Shown: positions 39,583-51,082 of the stretch, piece after piece
Layout of the letters: the number at the start of each line of letters is the position of its first letter
Numbering within the stretch: position 1 is the stretch's first letter
Source: Auanema rhodensis
Taxonomy: Eukaryota > Nematoda > Chromadorea > Rhabditida > Rhabditidae
DNA length: 64,000 nucleotides
Assembly (NCBI GenBank): GCA_964057225.1
Contig: OZ059897.1
Coordinates: 13,020,001-13,084,000 of the forward strand
Direction: 5' to 3'
The notes under the pieces: generated by a model
Told to the model about the DNA's origin: nothing
The model's input: only the letters and a program-made list of their open reading frames with translations
The model's database searches: none
Program-made: the position numbers and the translations under genes

Positions 39583-40296
39583 TCTGCAGAGAACTATATT
39601 TTTGTAAATAATGGACAATATTAAGAAAAAGGGAAGAGGAATAACACGAATGCAACCTATTTCGTCTAAAAAATCAAATAATAAAACATTCGAAATAAAA
39701 AATTGAATAAAGCCGATTTGAACTAGAGCGAAAAAAAATTAACAACCGCGCAGCATTTCGCAACAGAGCTTGGAATTCTATAAACATTTTGAATAACCAA
39801 ATGTATTCATGCATATCTATTCCTCAATACTAAAATGGTCAATCAATAAAACAATAACAATGAAAAAATAATATTTTGCAAAAAATAATAGAGTAATATA
39901 ACTCCTTTTCATAGATTGGCTATGGTCCAATTTCGTATTTGAATCCCTGAATCAGGGATACTACGGTGCAAGTGACGTCACCGCTCGCGCCACATTCTAA
40001 CGCAAAACGAAAAAGCAACGTCTGCGCATGAGTTTTTCATCTTTTTATCTTATAATATTAGACTGAAGAGACTGTCCCAATAATATATTAAGAATTCAGC
40101 TTCGTTATTTTGTAAATTACTTTTATATTTCTGACAATAAAATATTGTTCTATTTTCGAATTTTCAAATTTCAAACGTCTGTTGAAAAATGTCTTCTTGG
40201 TTTCAATTTCTTTTCAATTCAATTTAATTTAATTCAATTTGATTAATTAATTTTTTAAAATATTATCTTTATTAGGTAGCTTGGCCCCAAAAAAAA
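39583..40296. promoter_or_regulatory. Bidirectional promoter region between SmD1 and the SR-protein gene
   Basis: A 714-bp divergent spacer. It holds two CCAAT-type boxes in opposite orientation (ATTGG near 39915, CCAAT near 39927), a perfect 8+1+8 inverted repeat (ATCCCTGA-A-TCAGGGAT, 39943-39959), a CRE/ATF-type TGACGTCA at 39973-39980 and a short GC-rich patch after it. Clustering within 70 bp supports a shared core regulatory segment. Confidence 0.55.
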
Positions 40297-41460
40297 ATGG
40301 TAAGAGTATACTTGGGACGGATCCCTTATCATGCTAGGGAGCGTGATATTGAACGGTATTTTTTTTGCATACTTAATGATCTCAGTTATGTTTTCTCATT
40401 TTTAGTTTCTTTGATGGTTATGGAAGAATACGCGATATCGCTATCAAATATGGATTTGCTTTTGTTGAATTTGATGATGAAAGGGATGCTGAGGATGCTT
40501 GTCATGATTTGAACGGGAAATCTATGATGGGCGATTCGTATGTTTTTGTTTATAACAACTTTAAACCGTTTTGTTTTAGCTCTTTACGTTGTATTGTTGA
40601 AATGGCTAGAGGAAGACCTCGTGGAAGTGATACCTTCAGGTATTCTAAGAGATCCAGATCTCACGATCGTAGACGTCGTTCTCGTTCCAGATCGCGCAGT
40701 CGTGATCGTAAGCGCAGAAGCAAGTAAGTATTCTTGCGATTGGTTCATCTAGGACGTTCACAACAAGTGCCACATGTCATTATTTTCAGGTCTCCTCGTA
40801 GACGTTCTCGTAGTAATGAACGTCGTCGTGGTGGTCGTCGAAGCCCTAGTGAGTCCCCTGAGAGAAGGTATGATTATAGCAATAACTGATATGAAAAGTG
40901 ATGTTTAGACGTTCTCGTTCTCGCAGTGGCTCAGTGGCGCGTAAGAGCAAACGCGACGAAAGCCGTTCCAGAAGTAGAAGTCTCAGTGGATCTCCATCTC
41001 CTAAGAAGTCCAAGAAGGATAATAGTGTTGAGCGCAAGAGTGCCAGTAGATCTCCTATTTCGAAAAAGGTTTGATCTTGTTAAAAACATTAATGTGATAT
41101 TCTATGTGCAGGTAACGAAACGTGATTCCCGCAGTCGCAGTGTGAGCAAGAGCGTTAGCCGTTCACCTGCTAGAAATGCTCGAAGCAGAAGCGGAAGTGC
41201 TGATCGTGAAAGCGGAAGTCGCTCCCCTCCAAGAAAATCCAAGGTTTTTCTTTATAATTATCTAATCAGTTATTTACCTTTTTCCTCAGGATAAGAAGCA
41301 AGTGTCTCGTAGTCGCAGCCCTTCTCCTAGAAAGTCTTCCCGTTCTGTCAGTCGCGATCGCTCAGTTTCTCGTTCTCGCAGTAGATCTCCAGCTAAAGGA
41401 CGTGGCTCTGAACGAAGTGGCAGCGGTTCACCTAACAATGTAAGTGCTGACGCTGACTAA
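40297..41460 (+). CDS. SR-family splicing factor, one RRM plus RS domain, 291 aa
   Basis: Binds exonic RNA and recruits spliceosome components. Exons: 40297-40355, 40406-40537, 40580-40723, 40790-40867, 40909-41068, 41112-41243, 41290-41460; 876 nt. A single N-terminal RRM covers about residues 1-75: RNP2 is VRVYLGRI and RNP1 lies around YGFAFVEF. The rest is a long Arg/Ser repeat region interleaved with acidic and Lys patches. The N-terminus MVRVYLGR resembles the first RRM of SRSF4/5/6-type proteins, but the second RRM is absent. The last exon also contains a perfect donor (AAT|GTAAGT, 41440); using it with the acceptor at 41728 would replace the last six residues by a different short tail ending at 41752. 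AATAAA lies at 41619-41624. Confidence 0.93.
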
Positions 41461-44362
41461 ACATTTGGGTTTCGCTGGAAATTTGTTTCCACTAGTTTTG
41501 TTATTTTTGTTGAAAATGGGCTCAAATTTGCCAGAAGGCATTTTAATGCTACTCCAAACTTTTTGATCTTTTTGGTAATCTGAGTACACCTTATTAACGT
41601 TACCCCTTGAAGTTGGTAAATAAAACAATTTCCCGGTCTAAGACTATTACCTGCCTAATTGGTTAACTATGTTATTTGTTTATTATTTCAATGTGTTGTG
41701 ACATGTTGTGTTTTTAATAATGTTGTAGGCCGATCTCCTACTAGTTTCGTGACTTCTTATGCAAACATAACTTATATAAAATTGTATCATGTTTAATGTT
41801 ATCTTTAAAGCGAACTGTCCGTGAACTTTACCTTCCGTTCCAACTTCGCAACGCCTTCATGACCAACCACCACAACAACACTATGCAGATTGCACAATGA
41901 CCGCCATCCACCACATCCCAACAACGTTGGCAGTTCCTTTTCTCGTGAATTCTATACAGCGTGACAGGAAAGTCGTCTTCCTATATACAGCTTGGCTGTT
42001 TTTGGCTTTTCTTACCCTCGGACACTTTTGGTGTCCATCGAGTTTTCAGTTTTAAATCCTCATTCGCAATAGCAACGTTATTTTTCCTTGAACCGTAAGA
42101 AATGGGAACACGGAAAACCTCGTCGACAATTTTTGACAATTATGCCGAACTAGCAGGTATTCTAGCGAAATCTTCAGATGTGGCTTGTAAATTAGTTCTC
42201 TGAGTTTCAGATAATTTTTTGGTCTCTTATAACATCTTGATGTTTAGTTTCCTTCGTTTTTCGTCCCTCATCTACATCGTTCATTCGTTTCCTTTTCGGC
42301 TCTGCTTTCTCGATCTCATACTCTTCGCTCTTTGTCTCCGTAGTTTCTCGCTTTTACAAAGTAACCTCTTTCCTCCATTTCTCTAGCAGTCTGCTTTTTT
42401 CCACTTCACCGTCCAACAAAGACCTTCATCTTCTTCGTCTTCCTCTTCCTCTGATATCTTTCGATTTTACTAGTCTCTGCATTTCACACATTCTTTTTTT
42501 CAAACTCGCTAGCTTCTCTGCGGCTACTCGTCTTTCTCTCTTCCCTGGCCTTTGACTGGGCGGGGCTTGGCATCATTCCAGCGGTGCTAGGCGGTGCTTG
42601 TGGTAAGGCCCGGGGGAGGGCCTTGGGGACTCGATCTAACGTCCTGGCTCTGGTCCAACGCCATCAGACGGCCGTACCAGCCGCGCCTGCGGCATCAGAT
42701 GCGACGTCGCTGCGACACCAACATCAGCTAAGATTAGAATTTTCGAACACAGCTGCCATTGCTTCACAGCTTGGCTAGTCGGCGTTAATCGCTGATGAAG
42801 CAGTACCTCTTCTGTGTTAGCTCTAGGCAATATATTTTTGTTCTACTCGTCTCTTAAATTGCTATAACTAGATGTTATACCCATGGATAAAGTTGTGAAC
42901 TAATTACCGTATTCCTTCGCTGTTTCTATGAATAATAATAATTTATCGCTGCAGGTTCTCTATTTAAAGATTCAAATCTTATCCTAAGTCATTAATGTAC
43001 TCATTAAGTTCAGCTCATTAAGCCTAATGATGTCTTTGCCAATGTGTTTTCCCTATTTCAATCTTTTCTGGCATGTTCGTTTTTGATTGAGTTTTTATCA
43101 TTTCACAGTTCTTGCCCAGAGGGATTCATGGAAGTGAAAGATTTTGGCTTGCTTATGATCTCATGTTGTCAAGGTTTTTGCTATATTTGACAAGTTTTCC
43201 TTCTTTCTTCGATCATCACCGAATCTGAATAGTTTTTCTTTGTTAACTAGAAGTCTCTTCTATGGTCTATGTGGTGTTTTGTCTATGTACAGGCTAGTAT
43301 ACTCTCTCGCCTTTCAAACTCTTCCTCTTCCTCTTTCAGTTTTCCTTTTTCTGCAACGAAATAGTACGAGAAGAATGGCCAACGTAGTGCTCTCTTCTTT
43401 TCCTTTTTATTTTTTTACCATATCTTCACGTAATGCTTACCTGCTTCTCTCTCCGTTTTTTGAACAAATATTTCACTTCCTGTCGCCAATCTTGTCCAGC
43501 ATCGGTCTTTTCACTACGTTCGCTGTACCTCAAATGATTGTTCCTGCAAATACAGTTTGTACGGGATTTCTAATCTTTTTTTCTCTTTCCCTCATATTTT
43601 TTTCCAGATATATATATCTGAACATGTCTCTCTCTCCCTTACTCCACACTCTTCACCAGCTCACTCAATTTCATTTTTTGCTCATTGCCTAGTCCTGCCT
43701 CTCGTCGGTTCTTGGTTCTTTATGTGTATCGGTGGATTCACGTTCCATTGTCAACAACTGTCCATTGCGGACCAATTCTTGTGCTCCTGATTGATGGGGC
43801 TTTCGGCTGGGGGTTGGTTCATTGAGGTCCAAGATCATCTCCTTTTCTCTCGTTCTTTCATTTCTCATTCACGCTTTGTGTTTTTTGCTCTACGTCCCCT
43901 ACTCCTATCCGGCTTTCGGCGATTTTGCTAGTTGAGTAACAAATGCCCGGCCCTGGCCCATCCAATAATTTCCTCTCATTCAAGGTGCCACATCTTGTCA
44001 GAACGTTTTTTGAAATTCCACAACAGAAGCAATTTATTTAAATTTCATTTTCTTCTTTCTCTATGGAAAAAAACATAGAACATTCATTCCGTCCCTCCCT
44101 GTCTTTTCAATCATACTCATAGGTTTCCATGTGCGAAACAACGACATCTGTCCATTGGATTTGAAGTTAAGGGGAGGGGCCAGCAGACTCTAGCATTGGG
44201 CGTGGAGACTTAAGTGGGCTGGGCTTGGGGAAGGGGGAATTGAATTTCAAGACACAACATACTGACAGGCTGACCGACTGACGAACAGGCATTCCATATA
44301 AAACTGTTGTCATTTTCGATTGTCGCCATAAGTATCAGCGTTGTCGTTTCTGTTATTGATAT

Positions 44363-44497
44363 ATGTTGGCCGCTGTCACTGTCAACGTCATGAGAGCATT
44401 GAGCGAGCCATATGCTTACCGGAATAGCAAACTGACATCTTGTATGGAATACGATGAAAACAGATATTTATTCTCCCGCCTTCCCATGCGGGAAGGC
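44363..44497 (+). CDS. Possible alternative first coding exon of the acidic protein gene
   Basis: Forty-five open codons from ATG (MLAAVTVNVMRALSEPYAYR at the start) end at a donor, GGC|GTAATT. Splicing to the acceptor at 44872 would enter the next exon in phase and continue through RFNT into the MSTEAEN start, giving an N-terminally extended isoform. The frame has mixed composition. Alternatively this is 5'UTR. Inference only. Confidence 0.25.
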
Positions 44498-44498
44498 G
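44477..44498. repeat. Perfect 9-bp stem-loop with ATGC loop
   Basis: CGCCTTCCC and GGGAAGGCG flank the four-base loop ATGC. It overlaps the candidate splice donor at 44498 and would sequester it in the RNA. Confidence 0.8.
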
Positions 44499-44886
44499 TA
44501 ATTATTATTTTTGTTTTTCGTTTTCTTGTTAAGATTATTTTATCATAACTGTATTAGTTTCGAAATATTTTTTCAGATTTTCGAAATAGCTTTGTTCACT
44601 TTTATCGTTTGTAGTATGTATACTTCGCGGCGTTATTTTTTTTTGCTTCTAACTATGAATGTCAACATGTGCTTTTGACCTTTTCCAAGTTTTATTATTC
44701 ACTTGATTTATATTTACAGATAAATCATGCTACCTTTCATTTAAACTATTTTTTTAAATGTTTTTCTTATGATTGCTTCATTCTTGAATAATAGATTTGC
44801 TTTTATTCCTGCATCGTCTTTTTCTTTAGTTTATTCGTGAAAATAGGATAATTCTTATGTTTTTACGTTTATAGAGGTTCAACACA

Positions 44887-47800
44887 ATGTCCACTGAAGC
44901 CGAAAACGTTCAATTAGCTGAGGAGACACCAGTTGTCGAAGTTCCGGAAGAATCCGCAGAGGAAAGCCGCGACTCTGTTGTCTCTGGCGAAGTTGAGGAC
45001 AAGTTAGTTTTTTTCATTATACTAAGAAAATAATCTGATGGTCATGAAAATGGTCTAATGGACATGAAACTGTTGACTAATCGCGAATGTCAATATGATT
45101 TCGTTTACTGGTGCAGAGTTTCTTTTATTTCTGCAGCTCGTAATTGAATCTGTCGCTGGCAGGTGTTATGTGTGAGGGCTACAACATATCAAACCTTGTG
45201 TGGTGGGACATGTAGTCAAGCTGATCCGTCATTGACCTCGGTTTCTAGTTAAAAATCGAGAGAGAGAGGAGCTAGCTAATCGCAAACATATCCGTCTGCT
45301 CTCTCTTGTATTTGAAATTATTAGCGGGCATCTCTAGATAGATACCCATTTTGGTAAGGTGAGAGGAGCTTAGCGAACGGGAAACGAGAAAGAAGGGCTT
45401 AGAGATTGAGGTAGACACCCCTTATTTTGGTATGAAACCCCTGCCATAAATGACTGCAGAAGGTCGCCTAGTACTGCTGTTACTGCTGTTACTGTACTAA
45501 GTAGATTGATTGTCAGAAACAGTATGACAGATGGAAAGATGAGATGGTTTGGGTACCTTAAGATCAGCTGTCAATCTAAAAAAATATAAATAAAATTTAA
45601 CCTATTATTTGATCTCGGTAAAAGTAAAACATCTAAGGAGGTTATTGTTTGCTTTTCCTCATAATCTCTTTTTGCTATGAATGACTGTCAGAAATCCTCA
45701 TACGGATAATCAAATAAGGTGCGAACATTCAGCATTCAAATATATGAAAAGAGTCATAAATGCGGCATCCTTTGATGATGAATCGTAAGATTTTCTTCTT
45801 AGGTTACTCTTATGAGGCCAAAAAAATTTGTGTTGAAAGTTACGATTGTCCAACATGGAGTTCGTAATTTGAAAAACGTCATGTGCGCACAAATATATAT
45901 TTTGAATGAGGAACAGCTAATGCTGTTAAAGATTGTCTCATTGTTCTCTCGTTCACTCTATTTGCTCTCTCACTCTGAGCCAATCTGATGCATCTTAACT
46001 AGCGTTCCAAGATTGAGGAAGAATGGAGCAGATTTGCCATCTGTCCCGTTGTCATCACCATATCCATAGGTCCACTCAGATACATGTTTGTCATTTTGGC
46101 CATAAATAGCAGCTTGGGGCTTTCTTTCTATCTTCCTCTCTTTTCTCATTGATCATAACCTCATTGAATGAGAGGTCGGCGCATACAACTGAAACGAATT
46201 ATGACAACACCGTTTTGAGTGGAATGTATAGCATAGGATAAAACAAGAACGAACAAGTTGAGATTGGGAACAAACATGTCTTCATTTTCCAATTTGTCTG
46301 CTTCGTCTTCGTACTACTTGCCGCCTTTCCTTGTCATCCGTTCCTCCTTCTTTGATGTTAGGTCTTAATAAACTTGGCATAGATTCAGCCACTCTATTGT
46401 CGTTTTTCTCTCTGACGCAATAGTTAGACCACAAAATTATAAGAAAATGAGGTTGAAGAAAAACGAGGACAGCACCTTTTTGATATAAAAAACTCGTTTG
46501 GGTCAACCATTCGTGTGCCTTCTACTTTATGAGGTTCGCTACCTTCCTCTTTACTATCGTGTCTAGCTCATCGAATCATTATCGTTGATGTGTATAGGTA
46601 TATCTGTTTCTCTTCTGCGCACTCCTTCTGATGGTGTGCAAATCGCTTGTGTCGAATAACGAGGACGTTCCGAAGACGCTTTCCGTTGACGTCGTCGCCG
46701 CCAACGTCGTTGGCCTCTATCTGCATCACTACGACAACGACTAACACCAGCACCGATGTCAGTCCGTCCTCGACTTTTGTGCGTCTCTCTTCTTTTTCAT
46801 CTGATTTGTCTTTTTGAATTCTAAGTCTCAGATACAAACATCATTCGTGTTCGACAACAGTTCTCTTTTCGAGGTCAGATAAGTAGTGGGTGATGGTGTA
46901 AGATGAAGAAGTATAAACGACAAGCGTCATCGAATTAAAACACGCTGTTCCAAACTCAATAATTTTCAATTTGATTACGCCAAAATGTTAGGAGAATAAA
47001 ACATTTAGAAATATTATAAATGTCACAATATACACTTTTCACACTTTAAATCGGAGATTATATCATTTTTTGGTTTAAAGAGCGAAGAAATTGGCTTTAA
47101 TGTCAACTTTGACATCTATCATCTTGCTTTTATTTACCGCAAGTTGTTAGCCAATAAGTAAATTGAAAAAAAACAGTATAAATGGGATTATAGCCTGATT
47201 TATACAAGGCGAAAATGCACAATCGTTCACTAAATAGAATATTAACTTAGTTGTTAAATGTTTTAAAATCTAAACAAACAGGGTTATATTTGACTAATAG
47301 AAATGTCTCTTTTTCTTTTTTGGTTATATAATTTTTTCCATTTTAGGTCCGTTTCCGGATCTGAGGACAAGAGTGCTGAATCTGAAGGTGTTGAAGATGA
47401 GGATGGAGCTGAGAACGATGAAGACGACGAGACTCCTGAAAATCCTGAGAGTGTTGAAAACATCAAGGCTTCTTTGAACGCTGAAGTTGAGGTTGAAGAG
47501 AATGGAAACGAAATCAAGGATAGCAACGGCAATGTAAGTTGAAAATTTAAAAATGCGATACTGTAACGGCGGCGTATATAACAACAATAATGGCTGTGGA
47601 TTCGTAAAGAAGGCCAGCTGGCCATTGAAAAGTGAAGCATGATATATATGTTCAGTACTGCAACATTGAAATGTTTTATACTTTCCTCGATAGCAAAATC
47701 TTGATTGACATTTTGATTTAAAATCTTCGAAATAATAAATCGCTCGTTGGGAAGTATTCAGAACTTGTTTTAAACCTAAAACCAACTATTATATTGTTCT

Positions 47801-48861
47801 AAACAGTGATTTTACAGGACCGCAAGCGTGTTTCGGACGCTCATGAAGCCGCTGAAGGTGACGAAGAAGCTCCAGTCTGCAAGAAGAAGAAGACTGATGA
47901 CGACGAGGTTAGTTATTTGATCTTCACCAAAACATTCGATCAAAACAATTATATACATGTGAAAGTTCGCATGAACTATTCTTATTGTCTTGCGCAGTAT
48001 AATCCCACATATCTTCATTTCTTTGACAACTTGTGAAGTGAAGGGCTGTAGTTTTGTCTAATTTCTTGTTTGTGTCAACGTTATTAAATCCAAATTTTGA
48101 TTATTAGATGATAGGATAGAAAGAGCGAATTGTATGTGATAAGTGCGTTTTAAAAGACCCAATGTCATTTTAGAATAGTCTGCATGCATTCTTCCAAATT
48201 TTGCCGATTTGCTCACCCGCTTCGTGTTTTCTCTCATTAGTTTATCTATATCTGAGTTATCAAAGTGTATGAGCAATTCTATTCACATATCCCGAATATT
48301 TGGATTCATTATCTCCACCCAAAACTCTGGCCTGCGTTCCTTGCTCTGAATCGTTCACTCTTACACTGACATATTCTTCTTTGTTCACTGCATCTGTCTT
48401 CTATCCTTCATCTGCTCATTTTCCTTATTTGGAATGAAAAAGAGTGTGAGATGATGGAGAGTCACAGGCAGATATAGAAGAAGGTGCCTGATAGACAGAG
48501 AAATAAAGCATAGAAAATGAAGGCGACAACAGATGAGGAAAATGGGGGAAGACATGCAGAGGGAGGTAGGGCTGTAGCCTTCAATGAATCGATGGCCAGC
48601 GACCAACGGTCGCAAGAATTGGCGTTTTCCTGGCAAGCGACCACTGCTTTTGCGATTCAGCCAACTCTATCTCTGAGCCCATAACAGAATATTTTATTGG
48701 GTATATAGACATGGGCATTTATATACAATGAAAATTGACATGTACAAAAACAAATTGTAGAAAAATTAGCTAAATGAATATCAAGAATATGATTATGATG
48801 AATACAACTTTTTCAGGTTGAAACCGTCGATCAAGCCGAAGCTGTTATTTCCGCCGAATAA
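44887..48861 (+). CDS. Small highly acidic protein with nuclear-localisation-like Lys cluster, 145 aa
   Basis: Exons 44887-45002, 47347-47533, 47818-47907 and 48817-48861; total 438 nt. The protein is dominated by Glu/Asp/Ser (EESRDSVVSGEVEDK; EDEDGAENDEDDETPENPES) with basic patches DRKRVSD and CKKKKTDDDE that could act as a bipartite nuclear import signal. It has no membrane segment or Cys/His motif and is predicted disordered, like prothymosin-type or histone-chaperone-like acidic proteins, though I cannot assign it to either. Introns are unusually long for this window (2.34 kb and 0.91 kb). The start codon is 15 bases after acceptor TTTATAG. No AATAAA is obvious close to the stop. Confidence 0.75.
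45003..47346 (+). other. Large first intron of the acidic protein gene
   Basis: This 2.34 kb intron holds several weak minus-strand frames (46282-46506, 46568-46837) that lack family features. A small tandem of TACTGCTGT units occurs near 45470-45500. No nested gene is supported. Confidence 0.5.
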
Positions 48862-50488
48862 GCTGTAAACTTCAATCAAATACTTAATCGAAAACAACAC
48901 ACTCACCTTCCTATTATCAGTCCAATTTCTTTAAAAATCTGGTAGACCAAACGATCTGCAGGGATGATGACTGCGGTCTCACCCGCCCCCTCAATCTATC
49001 CTTCCCTCTCTTTTGTTGTTAATTTTAATAATTATTATTATAAACCGTTAATTCAGTTCAAGAACTTGTTAGTAACATCATGCAAGTACAAATCAAAAAA
49101 AAAACATTTTCCGGTATTTTCCGAATTTCTTTTACTCTGTCAAGGTTTTGTGAACTCGACATAGAGCGAAATTTTCTAAAACTATTTATTGCGAATTCTT
49201 TTACCATGTAGTTTGCGTGATGCTTGATGCTTGACTATCAGAACTGATTTTCTATCTTGCTTTCCTGGTAGAGTCATCCGTTTACTTAATTATTATCAAG
49301 ATTTCCAAGGAATGGTTTAAGAAGATTTGAAGTCTTGTCAACTCCATTGTAATTCTCGAGCACAAACCTTATTTAACCTATTATTCTGTAATGTTTATCC
49401 GTTATGAGATTTACATCTGACACTTGATGGACGAACTTTTCCAACTTGATTTCCATACTTGATCTTCCTTTTGAATCATTTGGTATCAAATACATTATGT
49501 AGCTTCTGATATCAGTATTGAGTATTTCATCTATTTATGCGTGTTATATCTGATGAGCTACCTCCAACAACGTGTTGTTCTCATATCGTTATAATCATTT
49601 GTCGGATAAACTTAGTGATGCAACTTTTCTTCTTGTTCATTATTAAGAAGATTTAATAAGACATACAATGAACAAAAACAAGCAAATAAAATAATGAAAA
49701 AAAAAACAAAAACAATCAATTTTAAACATTTCATTTTAATTATTTTATATTTAGTAGACAATTCTTTTTTTTTTATTTTCCTGTGTCGTTCTATCATGTT
49801 ATCTTTTCAAAGCAGATTTTCTAGCTTTCAGCGAACTACGCTGTCTTTTAGGGCAGGTTGGTATGACAACAGAGCTCTTTAATTCCAGGGGGGATCTTGA
49901 AAGGCGATTAGACGAATATAAATGAATAGAGAAATAACTAGAGAAATCCAGAGAAACAATGATAACTATTATGAATTATTTTTTGACAAAAGGCAATTGT
50001 CGAGAGTGAGATAGAAAAAAAGGATTTATGAGCTAAATATAATTGTAAGAAATATATTAATAAAATGGAAAGATTCAAAAATGTTTCTCAGTCTAATAAT
50101 AATATGAATAAATATGTTTCATAGTAAAATGGATTTATTAATATTCAGTTGAACAATCTTAGATTAGAAATAATGTGCAATACACATATTTAAATGGAAA
50201 AAAGCCCAATTTCATAAAATATCACAAGCAGGAAGCATTAAAGTTAATTTTAAAAACATATATATATAGTTAAGCATTGCCTATCGGTTTCAGAACTGAA
50301 CTGAAAAATAGTTTTCGAAATTATTATATTTCGAACAAATAAATAAACTTAGTCATTTAAGAAAGAATTAATGCTTTTGTTCTTTTTTAAGACTAAAAAA
50401 AGAAGTAGATGTATTAATCATAATATTAAGTTTGTGTATGTCACAGAAATTTCTCGTTGCGAGAAATAAAAACAAAGAAAATCATGTC
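48862..50488. other. Intergenic between convergent genes
   Basis: AT-rich flank holding the 3'UTRs of the plus-strand acidic protein gene and the minus-strand channel gene. No gene-like frame was found; the short open frames near 49.6-49.9 kb are A/T-run artefacts. Confidence 0.5.
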
Positions 50489-51051
50489 TCATTCCTCTGC
50501 CAATTTGCTGCTTCCAGCTTCGTCTACAATCACTGTAAACTTTTGCTGTTGTTCAATTGGAGCATCACCCAATAATGGAGCTTTTTTGAGCGGAGAACTG
50601 GCTGAAATGGGAAAAAATGGCAATGTACATGTTTTTCTCTCATTATTATTTTTACAAAAATCAAAACAAATTGATTGTATTTATTTAAATCATTGAAGTT
50701 TAACTTATTTATCTTACCTTCACCTCGGAATTGTATTGCCATAAATAAGATGACGGCCATAACAAGCAAAACTGCTGAGACGGTACAAGCCATCAACAAA
50801 ACAAATAGACAACACGGAGTAAGTTGGCTATATTGGGGTACCTAAACAATTAATATTTCAACTTTATTTCTATAATACGTTAAATATTATTTTTAGATTA
50901 TTATCTTGATCTCATTAATATTTAATATCATATATTCTATATATAGGTTATATTAAACTCTTCACTAGCTTGGGCTTTATACATTAACAACTCGGCTGAT
51001 TTATATTATACCTTATGTTAATTAATACTGATTTTCCTTTAATTAATGGTA

Positions 51052-51082
<31 letters not shown>

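Larger units (their letters stand above)
41461..44886. other. Intergenic tract with pyrimidine-rich and GC-rich islands
   Basis: 41461-41752 contains the SR gene's alternative last intron and exon. A GC-rich island lies at about 42540-42740, with a 64-codon plus-strand frame (42584-42778) and an open minus strand. A CT-rich stretch (43240-43790) yields long hydrophobic frames that I take as artefacts. A perfect 9-bp stem-loop lies at 44477-44498. A possible upstream exon of the acidic protein gene is given separately. Confidence 0.45.

Noticed and set aside
39160-39618. 152-codon unspliced minus-strand frame over SmD1
   Set aside because: It reads through the intron and leaves the Sm2/RG frame; the two-exon model recovers the complete SmD1 protein.
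43240-43692. 150-codon hydrophobic plus-strand frame
   Set aside because: The underlying DNA is T/C-rich low-complexity sequence; Leu/Ser/Phe runs arise without selection, and no splice or start context supports a gene.
46282-46837. Minus-strand frames in the large intron of the acidic gene
   Set aside because: No splice signals, family features or start context were found, and composition is biased.
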